Origin: Catenuloplanes indicus
Lineage (GTDB): Bacteria > Actinomycetota > Actinomycetes > Mycobacteriales > Micromonosporaceae
Assembly (NCBI RefSeq): GCF_030813715.1
Contig: NZ_JAUSUZ010000001.1
Coordinates: 806,001 to 870,000, forward strand
DNA length: 64,000 bases
Reading direction: 5' to 3'
How positions within the stretch are numbered: the first letter of the stretch is position 1; each line of letters starts with the position of its first letter. The notes under the pieces are model-generated. The model saw only the letters and a program-made list of their open reading frames with translations. It was not told where the DNA came from and did no database searches. This document shows positions 1 through 9,091 of this stretch, piece after piece. The translations under genes and the position numbers were made by a program.

Positions 1-22
1 CGGCAACGCACGGCGAGCTGTC

Positions 23-1573
23 GTGAGCCGCGTTCGCCGGGCGGGCCGCGTCCTCCGGCAACTGGGCGGGCCGCTCAGGCGATCACGTGTCGGGCGTGCA
101 CTGACCGGATCGGTGCGGGACCTGCGCGCGCGGTTCGACCGGACGCGGCATCGTGCCACCGATCGGCGCACGGATCGGCACCGGCGATCCGAGGCACGGA
201 AGAACGCACGGCTCACCCAGGCGATGAACGCGGCGACCGCGGTCGCCAACCGTTACTCGGGTCGAAAGATCGCCGCCTGGCTGATCAGACCGCGACTGCT
301 GCTGATTCAGGGCCGCTACCTGCTCAACGCCCTCCGGACCCGCCGTGCGGGCCAGAGATGGTCACTCTTCGGTCGGATCAACCCGTCTCAGGGGCGGGAC
401 ACGGGAGCACTCGTCCTCACGAATCCGGGCGAGGCGGTCGCACTGTTCATCCGGCGGGCCCTGGCTGCGGAACGACGGCTGTTCGGCACGGACGGACCGC
501 CCAGGACGGCAGGCGACCTGCGGGGTCCGCCTGCACGCCTCCCAGGTGCCATACCCGAGGCGGGTCCCGGACTGTCACCGAACGCATCGGCCGCGCCCGG
601 CTCGCAGCTTCTCCGGCCGGAGCCATTGGCGACAACCGAGCCTGCCGTCGGTGAGATGCTGCGCGGCGTGGTGCCGCAGCAGCGCCAGGTCGGCCTGCTG
701 GGATCGCACCGGCCGTGGGACATCACCGGGCTTCCGCAGGCCGAGGTCATCCGCACCCAGTTGCGGGCGCAGGAGCTCGTGGGGCCGCTGACCGGCCGCC
801 TGCAGATGCAGATGGGCTCGACGAGGATCCACTCCGAATTGCGCGACACCCCGGACAACCTGGGTCAGGCTCACATCGGGCACGTCGGCGACTACACCCG
901 CTCCATCCCCGCCAAAATCGCGAAACTGCGCGAGCGACTGGGCGGTGGCGTCATCGCCGATGCCGACCTCGTCGACCTCTGGCGGCACGTCTCGAGCACC
1001 GGCGACCCGGCCACTCCGCAGATGCTCCGACAGCTCGGCTCCCGAGCCACGACCAACCAGCTCCAGACCGCCGCGAACAACCTGAACCGGATCGTCCTGC
1101 TCGGCGGTCAGGAGGCGACCCGGTTCCTGCGACGAGGGTTCAACGCACGAGAGCACCAGCCGGTCGCGACCGCCACGGCCCTCACCTCGGAGCAGATCCG
1201 TGCCGGCCGGCTGCCGGCCGAGACCCTGATAAGCACCGGCGAGATGCCCTCGCAGCGACGTGGCCGCACCGGTCGAAGTAATCCGGCGGGCGTCCGGCCC
1301 CCGACACTGCGCCCGTCCGGCCTGATGCTCCCCGGCACGGCGGGCGTGAACCTGGCACCGTTCTCCCCGGTCGGCATCACTCGGCAGGACGTCCTGGCCG
1401 GCGCCATCGTCGCGCGCGCCTACCTGTCCTGGAACGCTTACAAGCAGGCGACGAGCCGCGCACTCGCGCTGGAGGCGCAACAGCGTGGGGAGTCCATCGT
1501 CTACCTGGTGCCGAGCGAGGCGGACTTGGTCATGCGTCTGCGCGCCTTCTATGGCACCCCCCGGGCCCCGTGA
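23..1573 (+). CDS. Unknown eCIS-linked protein, possibly 5'-incomplete
   Basis: A GTG codon at 23 can start 516 residues, but the frame is open back to base 2, so the true start may lie outside the window and this may be the C-terminal part of a larger protein. The first ~110 residues are extremely Arg-rich, followed by a short hydrophobic stretch (AAWLIRPRLLLIQ). The middle is Pro/Ala-rich and the C-terminal half looks soluble and alpha-helical. I see no HExxH metalloprotease motif, signal peptide or clear transmembrane helix. It sits directly upstream of baseplate genes, a position often used by cargo/effector or accessory genes in actinobacterial contractile injection loci, so a cargo role is inference from position only. 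Its codon choice looks less extremely GC3-biased than that of the baseplate genes, which would fit separate acquisition. Confidence 0.55.
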   Translation: MSRVRRAGRVLRQLGGPLRRSRVGRALTGSVRDLRARFDRTRHRATDRRTDRHRRSEARKNARLTQAMNAATAVANRYSGRKIAAWLIRPRLLLIQGRYLLNALRTRRAGQRWSLFGRINPSQGRDTGALVLTNPGEAVALFIRRALAAERRLFGTDGPPRTAGDLRGPPARLPGAIPEAGPGLSPNASAAPGSQLLRPEPLATTEPAVGEMLRGVVPQQRQVGLLGSHRPWDITGLPQAEVIRTQLRAQELVGPLTGRLQMQMGSTRIHSELRDTPDNLGQAHIGHVGDYTRSIPAKIAKLRERLGGGVIADADLVDLWRHVSSTGDPATPQMLRQLGSRATTNQLQTAANNLNRIVLLGGQEATRFLRRGFNAREHQPVATATALTSEQIRAGRLPAETLISTGEMPSQRRGRTGRSNPAGVRPPTLRPSGLMLPGTAGVNLAPFSPVGITRQDVLAGAIVARAYLSWNAYKQATSRALALEAQQRGESIVYLVPSEADLVMRLRAFYGTPRAP

Positions 1574-1617
1574 GACCGTCGCGTCACGACCGGCCCGACG
1601 ACCCAGGAGAGACGGAA

Positions 1618-2223
1618 ATGTCCGACCAGCGCTATCAGACCTGCCCCTTGGTTCTCCGTGCAGAGTCACCGGGAGACGCGATGAACGAGATCCTCGACCA
1701 GATCGGCGTTGGGGCGGGTGACGAGATCGCAGCGGATCCGGAGAACGGTATCCGTTATCAGGAGCTGTTCGGCGTTGCACCGGACCTCGTCATCCATTAC
1801 GTCGAGGACGACCTGACCGACGATTATGCGGTCTTCGTGACCTCGTCGCCGGACACGGCGCGGCAGGCGGACGAACTCGCCTCGGTGTTCACCGACCAGC
1901 TCGAGCATTGGACGTTGGACGAGCTGGCTCGGGCGATCGACGACGCGTCCGACCCCCGCGAGTTCGCCGCGGCGCTCGCCCGGGCCGCGCTAGGCGCGCC
2001 CCCGGTCGCGCACGAGGCGCTGTTCCGACGGTTCCAGGCCGGGCTCCGGCACTCCGATCCGGAGGTGAGGAACACGGCCGTGTTCCTCACCTCGCGGATC
2101 GGTTGGCCGGAGTTCCGGCTCGATCTCGCGGAGATCGCGGCCGGCGACGAGTCACCCGCTCTCCGAGAACGCGCACGCACGATCCTTCAGGCATACGACG
2201 CGATCGGGTTGGGACCGCGATGA
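1618..2223 (+). CDS. HEAT-repeat-like hypothetical protein of the eCIS cluster
   Basis: The 201-residue protein starts at an ATG with a good ribosome-binding site (AGGAGAG, 8 bases upstream). An in-frame ATG at 1681 is a less well supported alternative. The N-terminal ~100 residues are acidic and unrecognised. The C-terminal ~100 residues are helical pairs resembling HEAT/ARM repeats (DPREFAAALARAAL, then DPEVRNTAVFLTSRIGW), which suggests a protein-protein docking role. Its last codon overlaps the next gene by ATGA, so it is translationally coupled to the tube-like protein. It could be an assembly chaperone, an immunity partner or an adaptor for the upstream unknown protein. None of these can be decided from sequence alone. 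Confidence 0.6.
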   Translation: MSDQRYQTCPLVLRAESPGDAMNEILDQIGVGAGDEIAADPENGIRYQELFGVAPDLVIHYVEDDLTDDYAVFVTSSPDTARQADELASVFTDQLEHWTLDELARAIDDASDPREFAAALARAALGAPPVAHEALFRRFQAGLRHSDPEVRNTAVFLTSRIGWPEFRLDLAEIAAGDESPALRERARTILQAYDAIGLGPR

Positions 2224-2861
2224 CGCGATTCGAGGACATCGTAAAACCGGTGCGGGCGGGGATCGTGATCGTGGATCCGCTCCGGGGGACGCCGCAGAAG
2301 ATCGTGGTGTTGCAGTTCAATCCGGACACGTTGCAGCGGAGCCTCGCGCCGCAGGCGGCGGGGGCGGAAGGGGGCGGGGACCGCACCGAAGCGCTGCGGC
2401 TCAAAGGGCCGGCGATCGAGACCTGGAAGTTCGATGCGGAAATAGACGCGACCGATCAGCCGGAGCTGGCCGGACACGATGGCATCCACCCGCAGCTGGC
2501 GGTGCTGGAGATGTTGATTCAGCCGACCAGCGCCAGCATCCGCGCCAATCAAGCGCTCGCGGCCACCGGGACACTCGAGATCACGCCGGTGGAAGCGCCA
2601 CTCACGCTCTTCGTGTGGGGCAGCAAGCGGGTGATGCCGGTGCGGATCACGGAGCTGACGATCACCGAGGACGGGTTCGACGCGGATCTCAACCCGTTCC
2701 GGGCGATCGTCAGCGTGGGGATGCGGGTGCTGTCCGCCAGTGATCTGCCGACCGGGCACCGCGGGGCGGAGCTCTACCTCGCGCACCTGTCGCAGAAGGA
2801 ACGGCTCGCCGGGCGGTCGGCCGGTGGGCGTCTCGACACGCTCGGACTGAGCGGGATCTAG
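2220..2861 (+). CDS. eCIS tube/connector protein (Afp7-like)
   Basis: This 213-residue protein resembles the contractile-injection 'CIS tube' N-terminal family found in Afp7-like proteins. The marker is a short N-terminal beta region with QFNPDTLQRSL near residues 33-43, followed by the ETWKFDAEIDATD and LFVWGSKRVMPVRITEL strands typical of that fold. In related particles this protein joins the inner tube to the hub under the sheath. It starts at an ATG overlapping the preceding stop (ATGA). The next gene supplies a separate LysM-like protein, so here the LysM part usually fused to Afp7 may be encoded independently. It acts in cytoplasmically assembled particles. Confidence 0.8.
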   Translation: MTRFEDIVKPVRAGIVIVDPLRGTPQKIVVLQFNPDTLQRSLAPQAAGAEGGGDRTEALRLKGPAIETWKFDAEIDATDQPELAGHDGIHPQLAVLEMLIQPTSASIRANQALAATGTLEITPVEAPLTLFVWGSKRVMPVRITELTITEDGFDADLNPFRAIVSVGMRVLSASDLPTGHRGAELYLAHLSQKERLAGRSAGGRLDTLGLSGI

Positions 2862-2878
2862 AGGAAGGCGAGCCGACG

Positions 2879-3196
2879 ATGACGAGCTCCGATCCGTACC
2901 CCCGGAACAGCCGTTATTTCGGGGTGGAGACGACCGTGTTCCGGACGCCGGGCGGGCGGGAGATCACCTGCCTGAGGACGCGGCCGGTGCCGCAGCCGGG
3001 CGCGTTCGCGGTCGTCGGAGTGCACGAGGTGGTGGACGGTGACCGGGCGGATCTGCTCGCGCACCGCTACCTCGGCGACCCGGAACTGTGGTGGCGGCTC
3101 GCGGACGCGAACGGCGTGGTCGATCCGGACGAGCTGACGAGCACGCCCGGCAGGCGGATCAGGATCACGCTGCCGGAGGGTGTGGCCGGCCGATGA
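2879..3196 (+). CDS. LysM/tail protein X-like baseplate protein
   Basis: A 105-residue protein preceded by GAGGAAGG. The C-terminal half matches the LysM/tail protein X pattern: VVDGDRADLLAHRYLGDPEL, then a WWRLADANG segment and a P-G-(R) motif leading into a basic strand. In phage P2 and eCIS this small protein stabilises the hub-spike junction. The N-terminal 35 residues (DPYPRNSRYFGVET) are also typical of small eCIS baseplate proteins. The stop overlaps the ATG of the gpD-like hub by ATGA, indicating obligate co-translation. Confidence 0.75.
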   Translation: MTSSDPYPRNSRYFGVETTVFRTPGGREITCLRTRPVPQPGAFAVVGVHEVVDGDRADLLAHRYLGDPELWWRLADANGVVDPDELTSTPGRRIRITLPEGVAGR

Positions 3197-4308
3197 TCCG
3201 GATGACGCTGCTGATGGGCCGCCAGATCGTGCGGCCGGTGCCCCAGCCGGTCACCGACGCGCTGCTCAGCGCGCAGATCACGGTGACCGCGGGGCAGCGC
3301 AGCGGATTCCAGTTGTCGTTCGACCTGTCCCGGGCCGGGGTGATCAACAAGACGATGCTGCCGAACGGCGAGTTCGATCCGCAGGTGCGGGTCGTGCTCA
3401 CGGTGACCGTGCGTGGGGTCGCGCACGTGCTGATGGACGGCGTGATCATCCGGCAGGAGGTGTCGGTGACCGGCACGCCCGGTCAGTCGACGCTGACCGT
3501 GACCGGCGAGGACCTGACCGTGCTGATGGACCTGGAGGAGCGCGAGGGTGTCCCGTTCCCGGCGATGTCGCCGGCGGCGCGGGTCAGCGCGATCGTCGGG
3601 CGGTACTCGCAGTACGGGATCACGCCGCTGGTCATCCCGGAGCTGGTGCCGCAGACGCCGATGCCGACGCAGCGGATCGACTTCCAGAAGGGCACCGACC
3701 TCGGCTACCTGACCGAACTGGCCAAGGCCAACGGCTACGTCTTCTACCTCGACCCCGGCCCGGCGCCCGGCGTGAGCCGCGGCTTCTGGGGCCCGGAGGT
3801 GCGCCTCGGCACACCGCAGAAGGCGATCAACGTGAACATGGACCACCTGTCCACGGTGGATCAGCTCACGTTCGGCTTCGACGGGACCGCGCGGGAGGAG
3901 CCGGTCGCGCGCATCCAGATCCCGGTGACGAAGACGTCGGTGCTGCTGCCGGTGCCGGAGGTGAGCGTGCTGCGGCCGCCGCTGGCCCGCCGGCCGGCGC
4001 CCGCGCTGAAGAAGAAGGTGGTCGCGGACACCGCGAAGAAGGACGCGGCGCAGGCCCTGGCGGAGACGATCGCAAAGGTGGTCGAGTCGTCCGACGCGGT
4101 CAGCGGCTCCGGGCAGCTGGACGTGGTCCGGTACGGGACCGTGCTGCGCCCGCGCGAGCTGGTCGGCGTGCGCGGCGCCGGGATCACCTACGACGGGCTC
4201 TACTACGTCAAGAGCGTCACGCACAACCTGCAGCGCGGCGCGTACACCCAGAACTTCACGCTGGCCCGCGAGGGCCTGATCTCGCTGCTGCCGACCGTGA
4301 TCCCGTGA
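3193..4308 (+). CDS. gpD-like hub protein of the eCIS spike
   Basis: A 371-residue homologue of phage late control protein D / the N-terminal gp27-like half of VgrG. Characteristic features are the double beta-barrel pattern (SGFQLSFDLSRAG, VLMDGVIIRQEVSVTG), the LTVTGEDLTVLMDLEER segment and the YLTELAKANGYVFYLDPG segment. The C-terminal part ends with YDGLYYVKSVTHNLQRG, also usual for this family. A Lys/Ala-rich linker lies around residues 270-305. The hub trimer should cap the inner tube and hold the gpV spike encoded next. It is translated from an ATGA overlap with the previous gene. Confidence 0.85.
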   Translation: MIRMTLLMGRQIVRPVPQPVTDALLSAQITVTAGQRSGFQLSFDLSRAGVINKTMLPNGEFDPQVRVVLTVTVRGVAHVLMDGVIIRQEVSVTGTPGQSTLTVTGEDLTVLMDLEEREGVPFPAMSPAARVSAIVGRYSQYGITPLVIPELVPQTPMPTQRIDFQKGTDLGYLTELAKANGYVFYLDPGPAPGVSRGFWGPEVRLGTPQKAINVNMDHLSTVDQLTFGFDGTAREEPVARIQIPVTKTSVLLPVPEVSVLRPPLARRPAPALKKKVVADTAKKDAAQALAETIAKVVESSDAVSGSGQLDVVRYGTVLRPRELVGVRGAGITYDGLYYVKSVTHNLQRGAYTQNFTLAREGLISLLPTVIP

Positions 4309-4319
4309 ACAGGAGAGAC

Positions 4320-4823
4320 ATGCCGGAGTATCTCGGGAAGTACCGCGGCACGGTCGCGGAGAACGCCGACCCGATGCGGATCGGACGGATCCGGGTGCGT
4401 GTGCCCGACGTGCTCGGTGACACGCCGTCGACCTGGGCGATGCCCTGCCTGCCGCTGGCCGGGCCGCAGATGGGCCAGTACGTGGTGCCACCGGTCGGCG
4501 CCGGCGTCTGGGTCGAGTTCGAGCAGGGCGACGTGAGCTTCCCGATCTGGGTCGGCTGCTGGTACGGGTCCGCGGCCGAGGTCCCGCAGGCCGCGATCAC
4601 CGGCCCGGCCGAGCGGCCCAACATCGTGGTGCAGACCGGCGCCGGTCATCGGGTCGTCCTGTCCGACCTGCCCGGCGGCTCCGGCATCAGTCTCCGGGCC
4701 GCATCCGGCGCGGAGATCGTCATCGACGACAACGGCATCACGCTCGACAACGGCCGCGGCGCCCGGATCACGCTGACCGGCTCCACGGTGGACATCAACG
4801 ACGGCGCACTGGCGATCACATAG
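4320..4823 (+). CDS. gpV/gp5-like OB-fold spike protein
   Basis: A 167-residue baseplate assembly protein V homologue. Residues ~5-85 form the OB-fold with the family pattern GKYRGTVAENADPMRIGRIRVRVPDVLG and VGAGVWVEFEQGDVSFPIWVG. The C-terminal repeats (IVIDDNGITLDNG, ITLTGSTVDIND) are the beginnings of a trimeric beta-helix needle. I chose the ATG at 4320, which has AGGAGA directly upstream; a GTG at 4305 would add five residues. This separates the hub (previous gene) and spike into two proteins, whereas T6SS VgrG fuses them. Confidence 0.85.
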   Translation: MPEYLGKYRGTVAENADPMRIGRIRVRVPDVLGDTPSTWAMPCLPLAGPQMGQYVVPPVGAGVWVEFEQGDVSFPIWVGCWYGSAAEVPQAAITGPAERPNIVVQTGAGHRVVLSDLPGGSGISLRAASGAEIVIDDNGITLDNGRGARITLTGSTVDINDGALAIT

Positions 4824-4835
4824 ACGGGGGAACAC

Positions 4836-5168
4836 ATGTCACGCAACCTCCAGCACGTCAACGAGACGATGACCTGCCCGCACGGCGGCCGTGTCGCGGT
4901 CGCGCCGGGCCGCTCGCGAACAAGCGTCCAGGGCAGCCCGGCGGCCGCGCTCGCCGACCAGTGGACCGTCACCGGCTGCCCGTTCACCGCCGGGAACAAG
5001 CCGCAGCCGTGCGTGACCGTCACCTGGACCACCGCGTCCGAGCGGGTCCGCGCGCAGGGCTCGCCGGTGCTGCTGCAGGGCTCGACCGGCCTGTGCCAGA
5101 GCGCGGAACGGATCCCGGCCGGGCCGCCGCAGATCAGCGTGATCCAGCAGCGGGTGGTGGCGCGATGA
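4836..5168 (+). CDS. PAAR-like spike-tip protein
   Basis: A 110-residue protein preceded by GGGGGAAC. It begins with a short helix and then the metal-ligand-rich segment MTCPHGGRVAVAPG, followed by conserved cysteines at TGCPF, PQPC and GLC. This Cys/His-rich small beta protein directly after the gpV spike fits the PAAR-like/DUF4280-type tip cones that sharpen eCIS and T6SS spikes around a bound metal ion. Which residues bind metal is inference. It overlaps the gp25 gene by ATGA. Confidence 0.7.
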   Translation: MSRNLQHVNETMTCPHGGRVAVAPGRSRTSVQGSPAAALADQWTVTGCPFTAGNKPQPCVTVTWTTASERVRAQGSPVLLQGSTGLCQSAERIPAGPPQISVIQQRVVAR

Positions 5169-5530
5169 CCGAGATCGCGTTCCCGTTCCGGATCGACCGG
5201 CGCGGCCGGACCGCGGACGTCGGCTACGACGCGCACGTCCGCGACATGGTCGAGCAGCTGCTGTTCACCGGCCCGGGCGAGCGGGTGATGCTGCCCGAGT
5301 TCGGCTGCGGCCTGCTCGACCTGGTCTTCGCGCCGAACAGCCCGGAGCTCGCGGCCACGCTGCAACTGTCCGTGCAGGCGTCGCTGCAGCGCTGGCTCGG
5401 CGACGTGATCGAGGTCGAGACGCTCGACATCACCAGCGAGGAGAACGTGCTGCGCGTCCGGGTGTCCTACCTGGTGCTGCGGACCGGCGCGCGACGCACC
5501 GACGAGTTCGTGGAGGAGGGCCCGGCATGA
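5165..5530 (+). CDS. gp25-like baseplate wedge protein
   Basis: A 121-residue GPW/gp25 family protein. It has the conserved helix LFTGPGERVMLPEFGCGLLDLVF and the acidic/aromatic beta strands VIEVETLDITSEENVLRV before a Leu-rich strand. In T4, T6SS (TssE) and eCIS (Afp9) this wedge protein nucleates sheath polymerisation and contacts the J-type proteins encoded immediately downstream. It starts and ends in ATGA overlaps with its neighbours. Confidence 0.88.
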   Translation: MTEIAFPFRIDRRGRTADVGYDAHVRDMVEQLLFTGPGERVMLPEFGCGLLDLVFAPNSPELAATLQLSVQASLQRWLGDVIEVETLDITSEENVLRVRVSYLVLRTGARRTDEFVEEGPA

Positions 5531-8500
5531 CCGATACCCGACGAAGTGCGGTCCGGGGGAGCCGGCTCAACGGCATCGACGGGGTCGAGGTCGGCGACGA
5601 CCCGCGCGAGCTGACCGTCACGTTTCTCGGCAAGGCACCGCGACGGCTCGGCGCGGAGAACGTCCGGATCGACGGCGGGCGGCGGGTCACCGGCATCCGG
5701 GTGCTCGAGGTGGAGATCCGCCGCGAGGCGGACCCGGACCTCGACGATCACCTGTGGGTCCGCGTCGACCGGGCCGGAGACACGTCCACGTACACGCTGT
5801 CCATCGTGGAGGCGGGCGGCGCCGCGCGCGTGCCGTACCGGGATTTCGACCAGCGGTACACCAGCACGACGTTTCTCTTCTGCCCGCCGGACACGGATTG
5901 CCGGCCGTCGCCGCGACCGCCGGAGACGACGGAGGACCCACCGGTGATCGACTACACCACCCGCGACTACGCCTCGCTGCGCCGCCAGCTGCTGGACCGG
6001 ATGACGCTGACCGTGCCGCAGTGGCGCGAGCGGCACGAGCCGGACCTCGGCGTCACGCTGGTCGAGCTGCTCGCCTACGCCGGTGACCGGATCGGCTACC
6101 ACCAGGACGCGGTCGCGGCCGAGGCGTACCTGGACACCGCACGCCAGCGGACCTCGATCCGCCGGCACGTGCGCCTGATCGACTACCCGATGCACGACGG
6201 CTGCAACGCGCGCGCCTGGGTCAGCCTGGCGGTCGGCCGGCCGGTGCGCATCGACCCGGCCCGGCACCGGTTCGCCGCGGTGGACGTCAGCCGTGTGCCG
6301 GAGCCGGACCGCCCGGACGTGCCCCCGGTGCTCACCGACGCACAACTCGGCTCCCTGCCCGCGACCGCGACCGTCGAGGTCTTCGAGCCGATCACGGCCA
6401 CCCCGGTCACGCTCCGGCCCGCGCACAACACCATCCGCTTCTGGACCTGGGGCGAGGAGTCGGCGTGCCTGCCCACCGGCACGACCTCCGCGACGCTGCG
6501 TGACGAATGGCAAGATCAAAATCATCGGCCGGGGTACGGCGAGAGCCGGCCCCGGCGTCGCAGACTCCGGCTGGTACCCGGTGATGTCCTGATCCTCGAG
6601 GAGCGGATCGGCCCGCGCTCCGGCGCACCCGCGGACGCCGATCCCCGGCACCGGCAGGCCGTCCGGCTCGTCACCGTCACCGAGGACCTCGACCGGCTCT
6701 ACGACCAGCCGATCCTCGAGGTGACCTGGGCGCCGGAGGACGCGCTCACGTTCCCGGCGACGCTCGCCGGGCCCGGCGGCCCGCACTGCGAGCCGCTCTG
6801 CGACATCACCGTCGCCACCGCGAACGTCATCCTCGTCGACCACGGCCGCGACCTGGGTTTCTGCGGCGGCGAGCCGGAGGAGGTCACGGTGCCGCCGGGC
6901 CCGGTCACCCGGCCGGACTGCGGGCACGCGTCCTGCGGCTGCCCGGACCGGCCGGAGACCGGGCCGGCGGTCGCCGCGATCCACCGGCTGATGGACGCCA
7001 CCGCCGCGGGTACGCCGCTCACGGCGGAGGACGTCGCGGAGCTGTCCACGCTGCTCGGCGAGGCCGCGGTGCTGGGGGTGGACGCGTCGCGGCCCGCGCC
7101 GGAGCAGGCCGCCGCGCTGGAGACGCTGCTCGCCCAGGCCACATATCCGGCGACGACCCGCCCGTTCCGGCCCCGGCTGCGCCGCTCGCCGGTGACGTTC
7201 CGGGCCGCGTACCCGGACACCGAGCTGGTCTCCGCCGCGCAGGCGCGGCTGCTGGCCACGATCCCGGCCCGGGTACGCGTCTGGCTGGAGTCGCTGTGGC
7301 GGCGCGTCGGCGAGAACGACCGGCTGCGGCCGCACGAGATCGAGGCGCTGGAACTGATCTTCGGTCCGGACGCGCTGGAGTCGTGCGGGCTGCGGCACCG
7401 TCCGGACCGCGCGCTGCGCTGGCTGCTGGCCCGCTTCGACCGGCTGCTGGCGGCGAAGCTCCGGCGGCTGGCCGTGCTGCAGGCGCGGGCGGACAACGGC
7501 GAGGCGCTGAGCGCGGACTACGCGTGGGAGATCGCCCAGAGCTGGGGCGCCGGCTACGCGGAGGGCCTCGACCCGGCCGACCCGCGGCTCGCCGGTCCGG
7601 CGCGCGGGGTGCTGGCCCAGGACCCGACGCGGGCGCTGCCGGCGCTCACGGTCGCGGCGCCCGGCGGGCAGGTGTGGACGCCGCGGCGCGACCTGCTGGC
7701 CGAGGGGCCGCGCGGGCTGGGCGTGGCCGGCGAGCAGCAGGACGACGGCACGCTGGTCCTGCGCTTCGGCGACGGCCGGCACGGTCTCCCGCCCGCGCCC
7801 GGCACGACGCTGTCGATCCGCTACCGGGCCGGCAGCGGCACGGCCGGCAACGTCGGCGCGGAGGCGATCTCCCATCTGATCGTCTGCGACGCCGATCCCG
7901 GCTCCTACCAGGAGTGTGTCGCACCTCCCCCGGCCACCTGCGCGCCGCCGCCCACCTGTCCGCCGCCACCGCCCTCCGGCTACCCGCCGCCGCCCGGCCC
8001 GGGCGGCTACCCGGACGGCCCCGGCGGCGGTCCGGGCGGACCCGGCCCCGGCGGCTATCCCGGCGGCCCCGGCCCCGGCGGTCATCCCGGCGGACCCGGT
8101 CAAGACCTCGGCGGCCATCCCGGCGGACCCGGTCAAGACCCGGGCGGTCATCCCGGCGGACCCGGTCAAGACCCCGGCGGCTATCCGGGCGTGCCGGGCC
8201 ACGGCGGGCCCGGGTCCTACCCCGACGATTGCGGCTCCGGCGGCTACCGGGACGGCCCGCCCGGCGAGAACGACGACCGGGACCGCTATCGGGAGGACGA
8301 CGACCGCTACGGCCGCGAACGCCACCCCGACCCCGAGCCCGGCCCCGCCGGTGCCGGCACCGTGAACCGCGTCCGGAATCCGCTGCCGGCCGCCGGGGGC
8401 ACCGACCCGGAGCCGGTCGAGCAGGTGCGCCAGCTCGCCCCGCTGGCGCTGCGCCGGCGCCGGCTGCGTGCGATCACCGCGGACGACTACGCCGAACTGG

Positions 8501-9030
8501 CCGGCGACGTACCCGGCGTGCAGCGCGCCGCCGCGCAACTGCGCTGGACCGGCTCCGGCCGGCAGGTGCACGTCGCGGTCGACCCGCTCGGCACCGGCGT
8601 CGCTCCGCCCGCGCTGCTCGACGCGGTCCGCGCGCACCTGGAACGGTTCCGCCGGATCGGGCACGACCTCGCGGTCGGGCCGGCGTCGCGGGTCCCGGTC
8701 GAGGTGGCGCTGGCCGTCTGCGCCGCGCCCGGCCACCACGCCGAACAGGTCCGCGACGACGTCCGCCGCGCGGTCCGGGCGCTGTTCGCGCCGGACGCGG
8801 TCACGTTCGCCGAGCCGGTCCGGGCCAGCCGGATCGTGGCCGCCGCCGCGGCCGTCGAGGGCGTGGCCGGCGTCCACCTGACCCGGCTGCGCCGCCAGTT
8901 CCGTCCGGACACCGGCGAGCTGGCCGACGGCGTGCTGCGCGTCGGCCCGCTCGAGGTCGCCCAGCTCGACGACGACTCCGGCAACCCGGAGAACGGCCTG
9001 CTCACCGTCTCCATCGGCGGCATCCGATGA
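5527..9030 (+). CDS. Baseplate J-like wedge protein 1 with collagen-like insert (Afp11-like)
   Basis: A 1167-residue putative baseplate assembly protein. The N-terminal ~140 residues are an extra domain. At ~140 the family signature appears (DYTTRDYASLRRQLLDRM, then EPDLGVTLVELLAYAGDRIGYHQDAVAAEAYL). A Cys-rich patch (CGHASCGCP, residues ~464-472) could bind metal. The J-type core resumes at ~720 (LRFGDGRHGLPP, GSGTAGNVG) and again at ~950 (RNPLPAAGGTDPEPVEQVRQ). Residues ~797-938 are a long Pro/Gly/Asp insert with three near-identical 11-residue units, splitting the GTAGNVG motif from the RNPLPA motif that normally follow closely. A less GC-rich stretch near residue 328 also looks inserted. 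Start and stop overlap neighbours tightly. Confidence 0.88.
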   Translation: MTDTRRSAVRGSRLNGIDGVEVGDDPRELTVTFLGKAPRRLGAENVRIDGGRRVTGIRVLEVEIRREADPDLDDHLWVRVDRAGDTSTYTLSIVEAGGAARVPYRDFDQRYTSTTFLFCPPDTDCRPSPRPPETTEDPPVIDYTTRDYASLRRQLLDRMTLTVPQWRERHEPDLGVTLVELLAYAGDRIGYHQDAVAAEAYLDTARQRTSIRRHVRLIDYPMHDGCNARAWVSLAVGRPVRIDPARHRFAAVDVSRVPEPDRPDVPPVLTDAQLGSLPATATVEVFEPITATPVTLRPAHNTIRFWTWGEESACLPTGTTSATLRDEWQDQNHRPGYGESRPRRRRLRLVPGDVLILEERIGPRSGAPADADPRHRQAVRLVTVTEDLDRLYDQPILEVTWAPEDALTFPATLAGPGGPHCEPLCDITVATANVILVDHGRDLGFCGGEPEEVTVPPGPVTRPDCGHASCGCPDRPETGPAVAAIHRLMDATAAGTPLTAEDVAELSTLLGEAAVLGVDASRPAPEQAAALETLLAQATYPATTRPFRPRLRRSPVTFRAAYPDTELVSAAQARLLATIPARVRVWLESLWRRVGENDRLRPHEIEALELIFGPDALESCGLRHRPDRALRWLLARFDRLLAAKLRRLAVLQARADNGEALSADYAWEIAQSWGAGYAEGLDPADPRLAGPARGVLAQDPTRALPALTVAAPGGQVWTPRRDLLAEGPRGLGVAGEQQDDGTLVLRFGDGRHGLPPAPGTTLSIRYRAGSGTAGNVGAEAISHLIVCDADPGSYQECVAPPPATCAPPPTCPPPPPSGYPPPPGPGGYPDGPGGGPGGPGPGGYPGGPGPGGHPGGPGQDLGGHPGGPGQDPGGHPGGPGQDPGGYPGVPGHGGPGSYPDDCGSGGYRDGPPGENDDRDRYREDDDRYGRERHPDPEPGPAGAGTVNRVRNPLPAAGGTDPEPVEQVRQLAPLALRRRRLRAITADDYAELAGDVPGVQRAAAQLRWTGSGRQVHVAVDPLGTGVAPPALLDAVRAHLERFRRIGHDLAVGPASRVPVEVALAVCAAPGHHAEQVRDDVRRAVRALFAPDAVTFAEPVRASRIVAAAAAVEGVAGVHLTRLRRQFRPDTGELADGVLRVGPLEVAQLDDDSGNPENGLLTVSIGGIR
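8080..8178. repeat. Three tandem 33-bp repeats inside baseplate J gene
   Basis: Units 8080-8112, 8113-8145 and 8146-8178 differ at only a few positions. Each encodes the 11-residue unit GHPGGPGQDxG plus one glycine. They sit in a longer Pro/Gly-rich low-complexity stretch (about 7918-8240) that also contains shorter GGYPGGPG-type units. The 33-base period keeps frame, so copy-number slippage would lengthen or shorten the linker without breaking the gene. Confidence 0.9.
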
Positions 9031-9091
9031 GCGCCGGCCAGCACTGCGCCAGCCGTGGATCCGCCGGCCGTCATGTCCCCGGAGGTGCACG

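Noticed and set aside
8077-8240. Possible CRISPR array from regular repeats
   Set aside because: The units are contiguous 33-base coding repeats with no unique spacers and keep an 11-residue period in frame.
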